A stretch of DNA of 7,703 bases, from the NCBI GenBank assembly GCA_002067565.1, contig MVQZ01000252.1, forward strand, positions 1 to 7,703, read 5' to 3'. This DNA is from Methanobacterium sp. PtaU1.Bin242 (GTDB lineage Archaea > Methanobacteriota > Methanobacteria > Methanobacteriales > Methanobacteriaceae). Under the pieces are notes generated by a model. It made no database searches. It was not told the origin of the DNA and saw nothing but the letters and a program-made list of their open reading frames with translations. Both the position numbers and the translations under genes were made by a program. Below are positions 1 to 7,267 of this stretch, in pieces (position 1 is the stretch's first letter; each line of letters opens with the position of its first letter).

Positions 1-32
1 ACACTTATAATTAATGGTCTCCATTCAACCAT
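1..32 (-). CDS. Small membrane protein, DUF5518-like, N-terminal fragment cut by window edge
   Basis: Reading leftward from an ATG at 30-32, the visible codons give MVEWRPLIIS before the sequence runs out. This resembles the start of the complete neighbour at 223-582 (MINWRSIII): Met, two residues, Trp-Arg, then hydrophobic residues. A Shine-Dalgarno-like GGAAGTGA on the minus strand (39-46) sits six bases before the ATG, and a BRE/TATA-like element lies further upstream (95-110). I infer a second, tandem DUF5518-type membrane protein gene. Only ten codons are visible, so length, membrane segments and intactness cannot be judged. The family call rests on the N-terminal resemblance and the matching control elements. 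Confidence 0.5.
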   Translation of the reverse strand, partial: MVEWRPLIIS

Positions 33-94
33 GATCTTTCACTTCCCAAAAAATTTTAATTTGAAAATACTCAACAGAATGTTTAATTTAGATA

Positions 95-110
95 ATTAAT
101 AAACTTTTCT
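95..110 (-). promoter_or_regulatory. BRE/TATA-like promoter for the truncated gene at the left edge
   Basis: On the minus strand, a purine-rich BRE-like stretch (AGAAAAG, 104-110) runs directly into TTTATTAAT (95-103), a good archaeal TATA box. A start of transcription about 25 bases downstream, near 74, would leave a leader of about 40 bases carrying the Shine-Dalgarno site at 39-46. The element closely matches the one in front of the neighbouring gene (621-639), which supports both. Confidence 0.42.
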
Positions 111-222
111 TTTCTTAGAAGGAAATTGATGATGAATATATGAGATTGACTTCGAATGTGGTGTGGGGTTCATTTATTATTGTAATTAATGAAATGGATC
201 AGCTTAAAAAATAATAGATATT

Positions 223-582
223 TTACTCCTCCCCTTTAATCAGTGATCCAACCGCACCGCCAATTGCACCGATTATAGCACCACCTGCAACTTCAATAAA
301 TATCAGCATAAATAATCCTCCGGTTATACTTAAATCCAGCGTGCTTCCAATGGTTGAACCATATATTATAACTATTATAGCAGTAATTATGCCTCCTACT
401 GTACCTACAATCATCCCGTGTATGGCTCCATTTATTGTGGTGCTGTTTGCCAGGTAACCGGTGATTATGGTGGCTATAAGGAATCCAATTAAAGTACCTG
501 AAGTTCCCCCAATTAAACCAAGAATAATGCCCAGAGAAATTGCTAAGATAATGCCGATGATGATAGATCTCCAATTAATCAT
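223..582 (-). CDS. Small glycine-rich integral membrane protein, DUF5518-like
   Basis: This 119-residue protein is almost entirely hydrophobic. About four membrane segments are visible, near residues 5-25, 27-45, 53-74 and 85-113, rich in Gly, Ile and Ala, with many GG and GxxxG pairs (IIGAIGGAVG near the end) that favour tight helix packing. The N-terminus MINWR places a short basic end before the first helix, and the C-terminus is a short charged tail (KGEE). Length and pattern match the DUF5518 proteins common in Methanobacterium genomes, whose function is unknown to me. The start is well supported: GGGAGG on the minus strand (589-594) lies six bases before the ATG. It is in tandem with a similar truncated gene at 1-32, 190 bases apart, each with its own promoter, so they are probably separate transcription units. 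No catalytic or ligand-binding motif is visible, and calling it a transporter would be a guess. Confidence 0.8.
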   Translation of the reverse strand: MINWRSIIIGIILAISLGIILGLIGGTSGTLIGFLIATIITGYLANSTTINGAIHGMIVGTVGGIITAIIVIIYGSTIGSTLDLSITGGLFMLIFIEVAGGAIIGAIGGAVGSLIKGEE

Positions 583-620
583 TTTTTTCCTCCCAATCCT
601 GAATATTGGTTTGATTCATG

Positions 621-639
621 TTAATTAATAATTTTTTCG
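621..639 (-). promoter_or_regulatory. BRE/TATA-like promoter of the DUF5518-like gene
   Basis: On the minus strand, CGAAAAAA (632-639) is followed by TTATTAATTAA (621-631), a BRE-plus-TATA arrangement. A transcript starting about 25 bases beyond the TATA centre, near 601, would have a leader of about 18 bases containing the GGGAGG site. The core GAAAAAATTATTAAT differs at only 2 of 15 positions from the element upstream of the tandem gene at 1-32. Confidence 0.42.
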
Positions 640-783
640 TTTTTTCAAAATAAAGATAGACTGACACAGTAGTTTATGGGTCTTAATAGGGATAAACAGA
701 GATATTATTGGGGACATGGTTTTAGAGAAAGAGATAAGAGTTAAAAGCATCATATTAATAATACCAAAATAGGATGGTACAAT

Positions 784-2019
784 ATGAAATACTCTCTTAT
801 CCATAATGGAACTCTTATAGACGGAACTGGAAATCAGCCAATTTATGATGCTGTGATTTTAATTAAAAATAATATAATAGAGTACGCTGGTCCTGAAGAC
901 TCTCTTCACATCCCCAAGACAAAGATTAGAAGGATAGATGCAGGTGGGGGGCATATACTTCCTGGTTTTGTTGATGGCCATCTGCATATAATGGCCAATG
1001 GATTTAGAATGGAAGACACCATTCATAACCCTTTATCACTCTACTTTTATAAGGCAGTGGAGAATATGCGTCTTACAATAGAAGCAGGGGTGACAACGGC
1101 ACGTGACGCTGGTCTTGCTGATTACGGGGTTAAAATGGCTGTAGATCAGGGTCTGATAGTGGGACCGCGACTACAGGTTAGTATCTCACCCCTATCCATA
1201 ACCGGGGGCCATTTTGATTTCTGGATGAAATCCGGGTTTGACATTAAAACATCTTATCCTGGTTATCCGGACAGCGTCTGTGATGGAATCAGTGGGGTGC
1301 GCCGGAAAGTGCGTGAGGTGCTGCGGGCTGGTGCTGAGGTGGTGAAGATTATGACCACCGGGGGAGTGATGAGTATCAACGATCGTCCTGAGTTTTCCCA
1401 GTTCAGCCCGGAAGAATTAAATGTTATAGTTGAAGAGGCAGGATATCGGGGGGTGGGAACAATGGCCCATGCCCATGGTACTGAGGGAATTAAGAATGCT
1501 GCAGAAGCAGGTGTTAACTCCATAGAGCATGGGACTTATTTGGATAATGAAGCACTGGCCATGATTAAAAAAAGGGACATTTACCTGGTTCCTACTCTGA
1601 TAGTTCAGAAATTAAATAAAGAACATGCAGAGTCAGGTACCATTCCAGAATACATGGTGGAAGATGCTTTGAAGATAATGGATATTCATCGGAGAAATAT
1701 GAAGAAGGCCTATAAAGCAGGGGTAACCATGGTTATGGGCACTGATTGTGGGGTGATAGAGCACGGAGTCAATCTACAGGAGCTTGGCCTATTATGTGAT
1801 GTGGGTATGAAACCCATGGAAGCTATTCTATCCGGGACCAAAATCGCTGCCCAGCGTTTAGGATGGCAGGATAAAATAGGAACCATAGAACCAGGAAAAC
1901 TGGCTGATGTGGTTATAACTAAAACAGATCCACTTTCAGATATAAATTCTCTGGGAAATCCGGATAATATAAAGGTAGTTATGAAAGATGGAAGAATAAT
2001 TAAAGATTTGCCAAGGTAA
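784..2019 (+). CDS. Metal-dependent amidohydrolase (imidazolonepropionase/prolidase-like group)
   Basis: This is a complete 411-residue cytosolic hydrolase of the amidohydrolase superfamily. The N-terminal beta-sandwich part (LIHNGTLIDGTG) is followed by a TIM-barrel with the expected metal site: His66 and His68 in GHLH, Lys188 in VVKIMTTGG (usually the carboxylated bridging lysine), His229/His231 in AHAHG, His249 in EHG and Asp321 in GTD. The C-terminal IEPGKLADVVI segment is the usual return to the sandwich domain. The group includes imidazolonepropionase relatives and enzymes cleaving Xaa-Pro or Xaa-Arg/Lys dipeptides. The substrate cannot be read from the sequence, and no histidine-degradation gene is nearby to suggest true HutI. 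The start is supported by AGGATGG at 771-777, six bases upstream. It is transcribed alone, divergent from the DUF5518-like gene and convergent with the broken hxlR. No truncation or missing metal ligand is evident. Confidence 0.88.
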   Translation: MKYSLIHNGTLIDGTGNQPIYDAVILIKNNIIEYAGPEDSLHIPKTKIRRIDAGGGHILPGFVDGHLHIMANGFRMEDTIHNPLSLYFYKAVENMRLTIEAGVTTARDAGLADYGVKMAVDQGLIVGPRLQVSISPLSITGGHFDFWMKSGFDIKTSYPGYPDSVCDGISGVRRKVREVLRAGAEVVKIMTTGGVMSINDRPEFSQFSPEELNVIVEEAGYRGVGTMAHAHGTEGIKNAAEAGVNSIEHGTYLDNEALAMIKKRDIYLVPTLIVQKLNKEHAESGTIPEYMVEDALKIMDIHRRNMKKAYKAGVTMVMGTDCGVIEHGVNLQELGLLCDVGMKPMEAILSGTKIAAQRLGWQDKIGTIEPGKLADVVITKTDPLSDINSLGNPDNIKVVMKDGRIIKDLPR

Positions 2020-2022
2020 CAG

Positions 2023-2034
2023 GATATTAATATC
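2023..2034. repeat. Perfect 12-bp palindrome after the amidohydrolase gene
   Basis: GATATTAATATC is its own reverse complement and begins four bases after the amidohydrolase stop codon. It could form a weak AT-only hairpin in the transcript or be a protein site. In DNA this AT-rich it could also be chance. Confidence 0.3.
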
Positions 2035-2060
2035 ATGATTTAATGTAAAATGGAGATTTG

Positions 2061-2085
2061 AATAATTTTTAAATTATTGGTTTTT
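2061..2085 (+). terminator. Candidate terminator of the amidohydrolase gene
   Basis: An 8-bp inverted repeat (AATAATTT, loop TT, AAATTATT; 2061-2078) is followed by GG and a run of five T (2081-2085). A second small stem, TGGTT/AACCA around TTTAG (2078-2092), overlaps it. The T-run on the plus strand, 42 to 66 bases beyond the stop codon, fits archaeal U-tract termination. The first stem has only A-T pairs and would be weak. Confidence 0.38.
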
Positions 2086-2146
2086 AGAACCATAAAATAA
2101 TGGAAAAATCACAATTTTAAATATTCATTATCTTAAACTAATTCAG

Positions 2147-2160
2147 TTTGTTTAAACAAA
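2147..2160. repeat. Perfect 14-bp palindrome overlapping the hxlR stop
   Basis: TTTGTTTAAACAAA is an exact palindrome that covers the TAA stop codon of the regulator gene (2152-2154, minus strand). It may be part of a termination signal between the two convergent genes. No long T-run follows it on the minus strand, so a terminator role is unproven. Confidence 0.3.
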
Positions 2161-2476
2161 TTTTTTCTTACAATATGTTTCTCCCCAATCACATAACGCC
2201 TCTAAAATGGTTAAAACTGATTTACCCTTTTTTGTAAGTGCATATTCGACCTTCGGCGGTATTTCTGCATAAACTTCCCGGTCAATCAGTCCATCCTTTT
2301 CCAGTTCACGAAGCTGTTGGTTAGCATACTTGTGTAATAATGGGTAAAATTCTAGTAATTTCACTGAAACGTAATGTACTTCCCCTTAATGCCCAGAGTA
2401 TTAAAGGTTTCCATTTACCGCCTATTTCATTCACCGCTGCACATACCGTACAGCAGTACTCTTTATTTTCACTCAT
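2152..2476 (-). pseudogene. HxlR-family winged-helix regulator, frameshifted
   Basis: The first frame (2476 to 2321) reads a short N-terminus with Cys8, Cys9 and Cys12, then IGGKWKPLILWAL and RFSEITRILPIITQ, which is the classic start of an HxlR domain, and then stops at a TAA (2321-2323). The second frame continues to 2152 with QQLRELEKDGLIDREVY, PPKVEYALTKKGKS and LEALCDWGE, the rest of the same domain. In the third frame between them, ATG CTA ACC (2327-2319) encodes the MLT that HxlR proteins usually have there. Restoring one base before that ATG (near 2328-2330) and one after ACC (near 2317-2320) gives ITQ-x-MLT-QQLRELE and 327 bases, 108 residues, a normal length. I place the start at 2476 because AGTGAT precedes it and homologs begin a few residues before the Cys. 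The upstream ATG at 2518 lacks a convincing ribosome site and would put a palindrome inside the gene. Two sequencing or assembly errors are the main alternative to real decay. Confidence 0.82.
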
Positions 2477-2499
2477 CAAATCACTAAAAAAGGAAGTCA

Positions 2500-2515
2500 G
2501 TACAAAATTGTGTAC
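2500..2515. promoter_or_regulatory. Operator-like 16-bp inverted repeat upstream of hxlR
   Basis: The sequence reads GTACAAAATTGTGTAC on the plus strand. Its two halves pair at all positions except one symmetric pair, with arms GTACA/TGTAC around a central AATT. It lies 23 bases upstream of the preferred hxlR start at 2476 and just downstream of a TATA-like element (2546-2553, minus strand), where a bound repressor would block transcription. HxlR proteins bind as dimers to inverted repeats of about this size, so autoregulation is a reasonable inference. Another factor could be the binder. Confidence 0.45.
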
Positions 2516-2545
2516 CATGTAACTTATCTGTCCCTGCTTTGTTTA

Positions 2546-2553
2546 AGTATAAT
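2546..2553 (-). promoter_or_regulatory. Possible TATA box of hxlR
   Basis: On the minus strand this reads ATTATACT. A transcript start about 25 bases downstream, near 2522, would fall immediately before the palindrome at 2500-2515. No strong A-rich BRE precedes it, and other AT-rich stretches nearby (2561-2575) could serve instead. Confidence 0.28.
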
Positions 2554-2562
2554 TAGTTTGCT

Positions 2563-2570
2563 TTTATATA
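2563..2570 (+). promoter_or_regulatory. TATA box, probably of the copA cluster
   Basis: TTTATATA matches the archaeal TATA consensus exactly on the plus strand. Transcription would start near 2590 and give a leader of about 95 bases before copA. A 9-base direct repeat, CATAATAGA, at 2577-2585 and 2600-2608 brackets that start point. The region is AT-rich and divergent, and the upstream BRE is poor, so direction is not certain. Confidence 0.38.
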
Positions 2571-2683
2571 ATATACCATAATAGACAGTCCTTAAAGTAC
2601 ATAATAGAATTTATCAGTATTAAATTTGTGTAATATTAAATCTACGATAAAAAATTACCTTATAATAAAAAAGAGGTATTTGG

Positions 2684-5116
2684 ATGGCAAAAAACTCCAA
2701 AAAACAGGCTAAAATTAAAATTTCAGGGATGCACTGTGCATCATGTGCTCTGAATATTGAAAAATCTCTTAAAAATTTAGAAGGTGTAGATGAAGCCCAG
2801 GTAAATCTTAATGCTGAAGAAGCAAGTATAGAATACGATCCTGAAAAATTAAAGCTATCTGAAATGGAAAACGCCGTTAAAGAAGCAGGATTTGGTGTAA
2901 TTAGTGAAAAGGTCACCCTCAAAATTGGGGGAATGACCTGTGCTATGTGTGTGAAGGCCATTGAAGATGTTTTAAACAAATTGGACGGTGTAAGTGAAGT
3001 AAATGTTAATCTGGCAGCAGAAAGAGCTTACGTCACCTACAACTCCCGAACGACTGGTATAAAGGATATGAAAGAAGCCATAGAAGATTTAGGATATCAG
3101 TATCTCGGTGTGGAAGGAGAGGAAACTGAAGATCTTGAAGAAAAAATAAGAGAAGAGGATCTACGGGGTAAAAGAAACCGGATCATCGTTGGTTTCGGAT
3201 TTTCCATTCCCCTTTTTATTTTAGGTTATGCAAATATCTCCCTCCCCATACCTATGCCCTACTTCATGCTCTTAGTCTCCATCATCCCCTTCATCTATGT
3301 TAGTTATCCTATATTCATCGCAGCCTCACGTGCCCTTAGAAACGGACTTTTAGATATGGATGTTATGTATTCTCTGGGTATTGGAGTCGCTTTCATATCC
3401 AGTATTCTGGGCACCTTCCAGATAGTGCTTACCCCGGAATTCATGTTCTATGATACTGCACTGATGTTGGCAGCATTCCTCATGCTGGGAAGATATCTGG
3501 AGACCCGGGCCAAGGGAAACACCTCCACCGCCATAAAAACACTAATAGGAATGCAGCCCAAAACAGCCACTGTGATTCGTGGTGACCAGGAGATGGATAT
3601 AAAAATTGATGAAGTGGAAATAGGTGATCAGGTGGTGGTAAAACCTGGAGAAAAAGTTCCAACTGACGGTACAGTGGTAGATGGTGAAAGTTATGTTGAT
3701 GAATCAGCAATCACTGGAGAACCTATACCTGTGTTTAAAAATGCCGGTAAAAAGGTGGTGGGTGGGACCATCAACCAGAATGGGATTTTAAAATTCAAGA
3801 CTACCAAAATAGGGAAGGATACAGTTCTGGCACAGATCATAAAACTGGTGGAGGTAGCGCAGGGGTCTAAACCTCCCGTGCAAAGAATTGCTGACCGGGC
3901 AGTTACCTTTTTCATCCCCACCATCCTTACCATAGCCCTGGTGGCGTTTATTCTCTGGTACTTCCTCTTGGGAAGCACTTTACTTTTCGGTCTTACCGTA
4001 CTCATTTCCATACTGGTGGTGGCCTGTCCCTGCGCTCTGGGCCTGGCCACCCCTACAGCGGTTACAGTTGGTATAGGCCGTGGAGCAGAATTGGGGATCC
4101 TGGTTAAAAATGGTGAAGCCCTGGAAATATCAGAAAAACTCACCACCATCCTCTTTGACAAAACAGGAACACTCACCAAGGGAAAGCCAGAGGTAACCGA
4201 CATACTGGCTACAGAGACAGATAACAGTACCTTGCTTAAACTGGCGGCCAGTGTGGAGAAAAATTCGCAACATCCCCTTGCAGAAGCTCTCCTTAATAAA
4301 GCTGATGCAGATGGAATAGAACTACTAAAAAGCAGCCAATTTGACAGTTTCGGTGGAAAAGGAGTAAAAGCAGTTGTAGATAATAAAGAAGTATTCATAG
4401 GCAACAGATCGCTTTTTAAGGATAGAAATATTCCTTTAACAGAGGAAACAGAAGAAAAAATATCTAAAATGGAAAGTAAAGGAAAAACAGCAATTATAAT
4501 CGGATGGGATGATAAAATAGCTGGGATAATTGCTGTGGCAGACACTTTAAAGGAAACCACCATCACTTCCATCCGGGAACTGGATGAAATGAAGCTTAAG
4601 GTGGCCATGATAACCGGGGACAACTCCCGAACAGCAGAAGCCATAGCCAGTCAGATAGGAATAAAAAAGGTGATTTCTGAAGTTTTACCGCAGGATAAAG
4701 CAGCAGAAGTGATGAGACTTCAGGATGCAGGTGAAATAGTGGCCTTTGTAGGTGATGGTATTAATGATGCTCCGGCGTTGGCTCAAGCTGATGTGGGGAT
4801 AGCTATAGGCAGCGGGACAGACATTGCTATTGAAAGCGGGGATATAGTGCTTATAAAAGATGATCTTCATGATGCAGTGGCTGGTGTGCAACTTTCCCGG
4901 AAAGTGATGGGACGAATAAAGCAGAATCTGTTCTGGGCATTTGCCTACAATGCCATACTCATCCCCGTGGCAGCGGGAGTTCTCTATCCCACTTTTGGAA
5001 TTACTTTCCGCCCGGAATATGCGGGACTGGCCATGGCCCTGAGTTCAGTTACCGTGGTAAGTCTCTCCTTAATGCTTAAAAGATACATTCCACCTGCAAA
5101 AAATCCAGTTCAATAA
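2684..5116 (+). CDS. copA: Copper(I)-translocating P1B-type ATPase CopA, two HMA domains
   Basis: This complete 810-residue membrane ATPase most likely pumps Cu(I) out of the cytoplasm. Two N-terminal heavy-metal-associated domains carry GMHCASC (Cys18, Cys21) and GMTCAMC (Cys86, Cys89). Next come four membrane segments (about 167-280), the actuator loop with TGE (344-346), and the membrane metal site Cys448-Pro449-Cys450. The phosphorylated Asp492 in DKTGTLT follows, then the P1B-specific His530-Pro531 in SQHPLA and GDGINDAP (690-697) in the hinge. The last two helices carry Tyr755-Asn756 and Met784-x-x-Ser787-Ser788. The CPC plus YN and MxxSS set marks the copper/silver subtype rather than zinc or cadmium. 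GAGGT (2673-2677) precedes the ATG by six bases. It heads a probable operon with the YHS protein, 44 bases downstream, and a lysine-rich microprotein, and it is divergent from the broken hxlR gene. All catalytic residues are present. Cu(I) versus Ag(I) cannot be separated from sequence. Confidence 0.95.
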   Translation: MAKNSKKQAKIKISGMHCASCALNIEKSLKNLEGVDEAQVNLNAEEASIEYDPEKLKLSEMENAVKEAGFGVISEKVTLKIGGMTCAMCVKAIEDVLNKLDGVSEVNVNLAAERAYVTYNSRTTGIKDMKEAIEDLGYQYLGVEGEETEDLEEKIREEDLRGKRNRIIVGFGFSIPLFILGYANISLPIPMPYFMLLVSIIPFIYVSYPIFIAASRALRNGLLDMDVMYSLGIGVAFISSILGTFQIVLTPEFMFYDTALMLAAFLMLGRYLETRAKGNTSTAIKTLIGMQPKTATVIRGDQEMDIKIDEVEIGDQVVVKPGEKVPTDGTVVDGESYVDESAITGEPIPVFKNAGKKVVGGTINQNGILKFKTTKIGKDTVLAQIIKLVEVAQGSKPPVQRIADRAVTFFIPTILTIALVAFILWYFLLGSTLLFGLTVLISILVVACPCALGLATPTAVTVGIGRGAELGILVKNGEALEISEKLTTILFDKTGTLTKGKPEVTDILATETDNSTLLKLAASVEKNSQHPLAEALLNKADADGIELLKSSQFDSFGGKGVKAVVDNKEVFIGNRSLFKDRNIPLTEETEEKISKMESKGKTAIIIGWDDKIAGIIAVADTLKETTITSIRELDEMKLKVAMITGDNSRTAEAIASQIGIKKVISEVLPQDKAAEVMRLQDAGEIVAFVGDGINDAPALAQADVGIAIGSGTDIAIESGDIVLIKDDLHDAVAGVQLSRKVMGRIKQNLFWAFAYNAILIPVAAGVLYPTFGITFRPEYAGLAMALSSVTVVSLSLMLKRYIPPAKNPVQ

Positions 5117-5160
5117 AAATTTAACAAAGAATAAACAGAAATAATTGATGGTGATATAAA

Positions 5161-5310
5161 ATGGCAGTAGATCCCATATGCAAAATGGAAGTGGATGAAA
5201 AGGAAGCCAAATGGGTCAGCTCATATAATGGCAGGAAATACTACTTCTGCGCCCCAGGATGCCTGAAAGAATTCGAAAAAAATCCTGAAAAATATGCTGA
5301 GAAAGATTAA
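5161..5310 (+). CDS. Stand-alone YHS-domain protein, 49 aa
   Basis: The whole protein is one YHS domain. It begins MAVDPICKMEV, with Cys7 in the usual DPxCxM motif, and continues with a YNGRKYYFC segment (Cys30) and PGC (Cys34), ending in the FEKNPEKY helix typical of the family. The three cysteines form a compact metal-binding pattern related to TRASH-type domains. YHS modules are often found attached to or beside copper ATPases, so I infer a small cytoplasmic metal-binding partner of CopA, perhaps a chaperone or buffer. GGTGAT (5150-5155) lies five bases before the ATG and supports the start. The 44-base gap after copA with no clear terminator suggests co-transcription. No membrane segment or signal peptide is present. 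Confidence 0.87.
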   Translation: MAVDPICKMEVDEKEAKWVSSYNGRKYYFCAPGCLKEFEKNPEKYAEKD

Positions 5311-5360
5311 ACTCTTTAATTAAAACCACCAACTCGAAATAATTTAGTAGGAGATTATAC

Positions 5361-5489
5361 ATGGCGTTATTGGATGATCTTAAAAAAAAGGCCAATAAAG
5401 AACTGGATAAACAAATTAAAGATCATAAACATAAGAAAAATCTGGAAAAGATGGCTAAAAATGAGCTTAAGAAGCGTTTCAAATTATAG
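5361..5489 (+). CDS. Lysine-rich 42-aa microprotein of unknown function
   Basis: I do not recognise this protein. The ATG is preceded by a strong AGGAG (5349-5353) at seven bases, and the frame runs to a TAG. Of the 42 residues 14 are Lys, with further Asp and Glu and a HKHKK segment at residues 22-26, so it is very basic and probably all helical. The start MALLDDLKKKANKELDKQI reads like an amphipathic helix. There is no Cys, Trp, Tyr or membrane segment. It follows the YHS gene by 50 bases on the same strand and may be the third gene of the copper operon. The HKH could bind metal, or the protein could bind nucleic acid or membranes. These are guesses. Its reality rests on the ribosome site, position and non-random composition. 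Confidence 0.6.
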   Translation: MALLDDLKKKANKELDKQIKDHKHKKNLEKMAKNELKKRFKL

Positions 5490-5574
5490 TAATATTTAAT
5501 TAACAAATAATTTAGAAATTAGAATCAAAGAAATGTATATAATAAAAATTAATCGGAAATATTAGATTAAAAGA

Positions 5575-5600
5575 TTTTTAACTCACTTAATTATATTTTT
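5575..5600 (+). terminator. Candidate U-tract terminator of the copA cluster
   Basis: Two runs of five T (5575-5579 and 5596-5600) in AT-rich DNA lie 85 to 111 bases after the microprotein stop and before the convergent lysS end. Archaeal termination commonly uses such tracts without a strong hairpin, and no GC-rich stem is present here. On the minus strand a T-run at 5544-5548 could end the lysS transcript in the same gap. Confidence 0.33.
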
Positions 5601-5626
5601 AATTTATTAAAGAATCTGGAGTTTTC

Positions 5627-7198
<1,572 letters not shown>

Positions 7199-7203
7199 TC
7201 AAT

Positions 7204-7208
7204 TCACC
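7204..7208 (-). promoter_or_regulatory. Ribosome binding site that decides the lysS TTG start
   Basis: On the minus strand, GGTGA is followed by five bases and then TTG (7198-7196). An in-frame TGA (7201-7199) touches the TTG on its upstream side, so translation of lysS cannot begin earlier. Confidence 0.7.
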
Positions 7209-7216
7209 TTCCATTT

Positions 7217-7256
7217 AAAAATAAAAATTATGATTTTATTAAAAATAATAAGAAAA
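7217..7256 (-). terminator. T-rich tracts after thiC, possible terminator
   Basis: On the minus strand this gap has T-runs at 7253-7256, 7241-7245, 7223-7227 and 7217-7220, all within 55 bases after the thiC stop. That suits archaeal U-tract termination. The same AT-rich DNA could also hold the lysS promoter, and I see no clear BRE/TATA pair. Confidence 0.32.
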
Positions 7257-7267
7257 GGGATGAAAAT

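Noticed and set aside
129..214. Plus-strand mini-frames: a 4-codon frame at 129 behind an AGAAGGA site, overlapping a 24-codon frame at 140-214.
   Set aside because: The 24-residue product shows no recognisable domain, the better ribosome site serves only the 4-codon frame, and the stretch lies opposite the gap between two minus-strand genes. Chance is the simplest reading.
1710..2036. Minus-strand open frame opposite the end of the amidohydrolase gene.
   Set aside because: It is antisense to a well-conserved coding region and its product has no recognisable features.
2317..2332. Programmed ribosomal frameshifting in hxlR.
   Set aside because: Rebuilding the domain needs two shifts within about 10 bases, with no slippery heptamer or downstream structure seen. 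Base loss or sequence error is simpler.
2340..2522. A 60-codon plus-strand frame opposite hxlR.
   Set aside because: It is antisense to the clear HxlR domain and its translation resembles nothing I know.
3691..4644. A 317-codon open frame on the minus strand inside copA.
   Set aside because: It lies fully opposite the conserved CopA core (TGE, CPC, DKTGT), its product is Ser/Pro/Thr-rich without any domain, and it has no separate promoter or ribosome site. It is a shadow of copA codon usage.
5490..5626. Possible tRNA or small RNA gene in the gap between the microprotein and lysS.
   Set aside because: The gap is almost purely A and T, with no cloverleaf arms or GC-rich stems. Only terminator-like T-runs were found.
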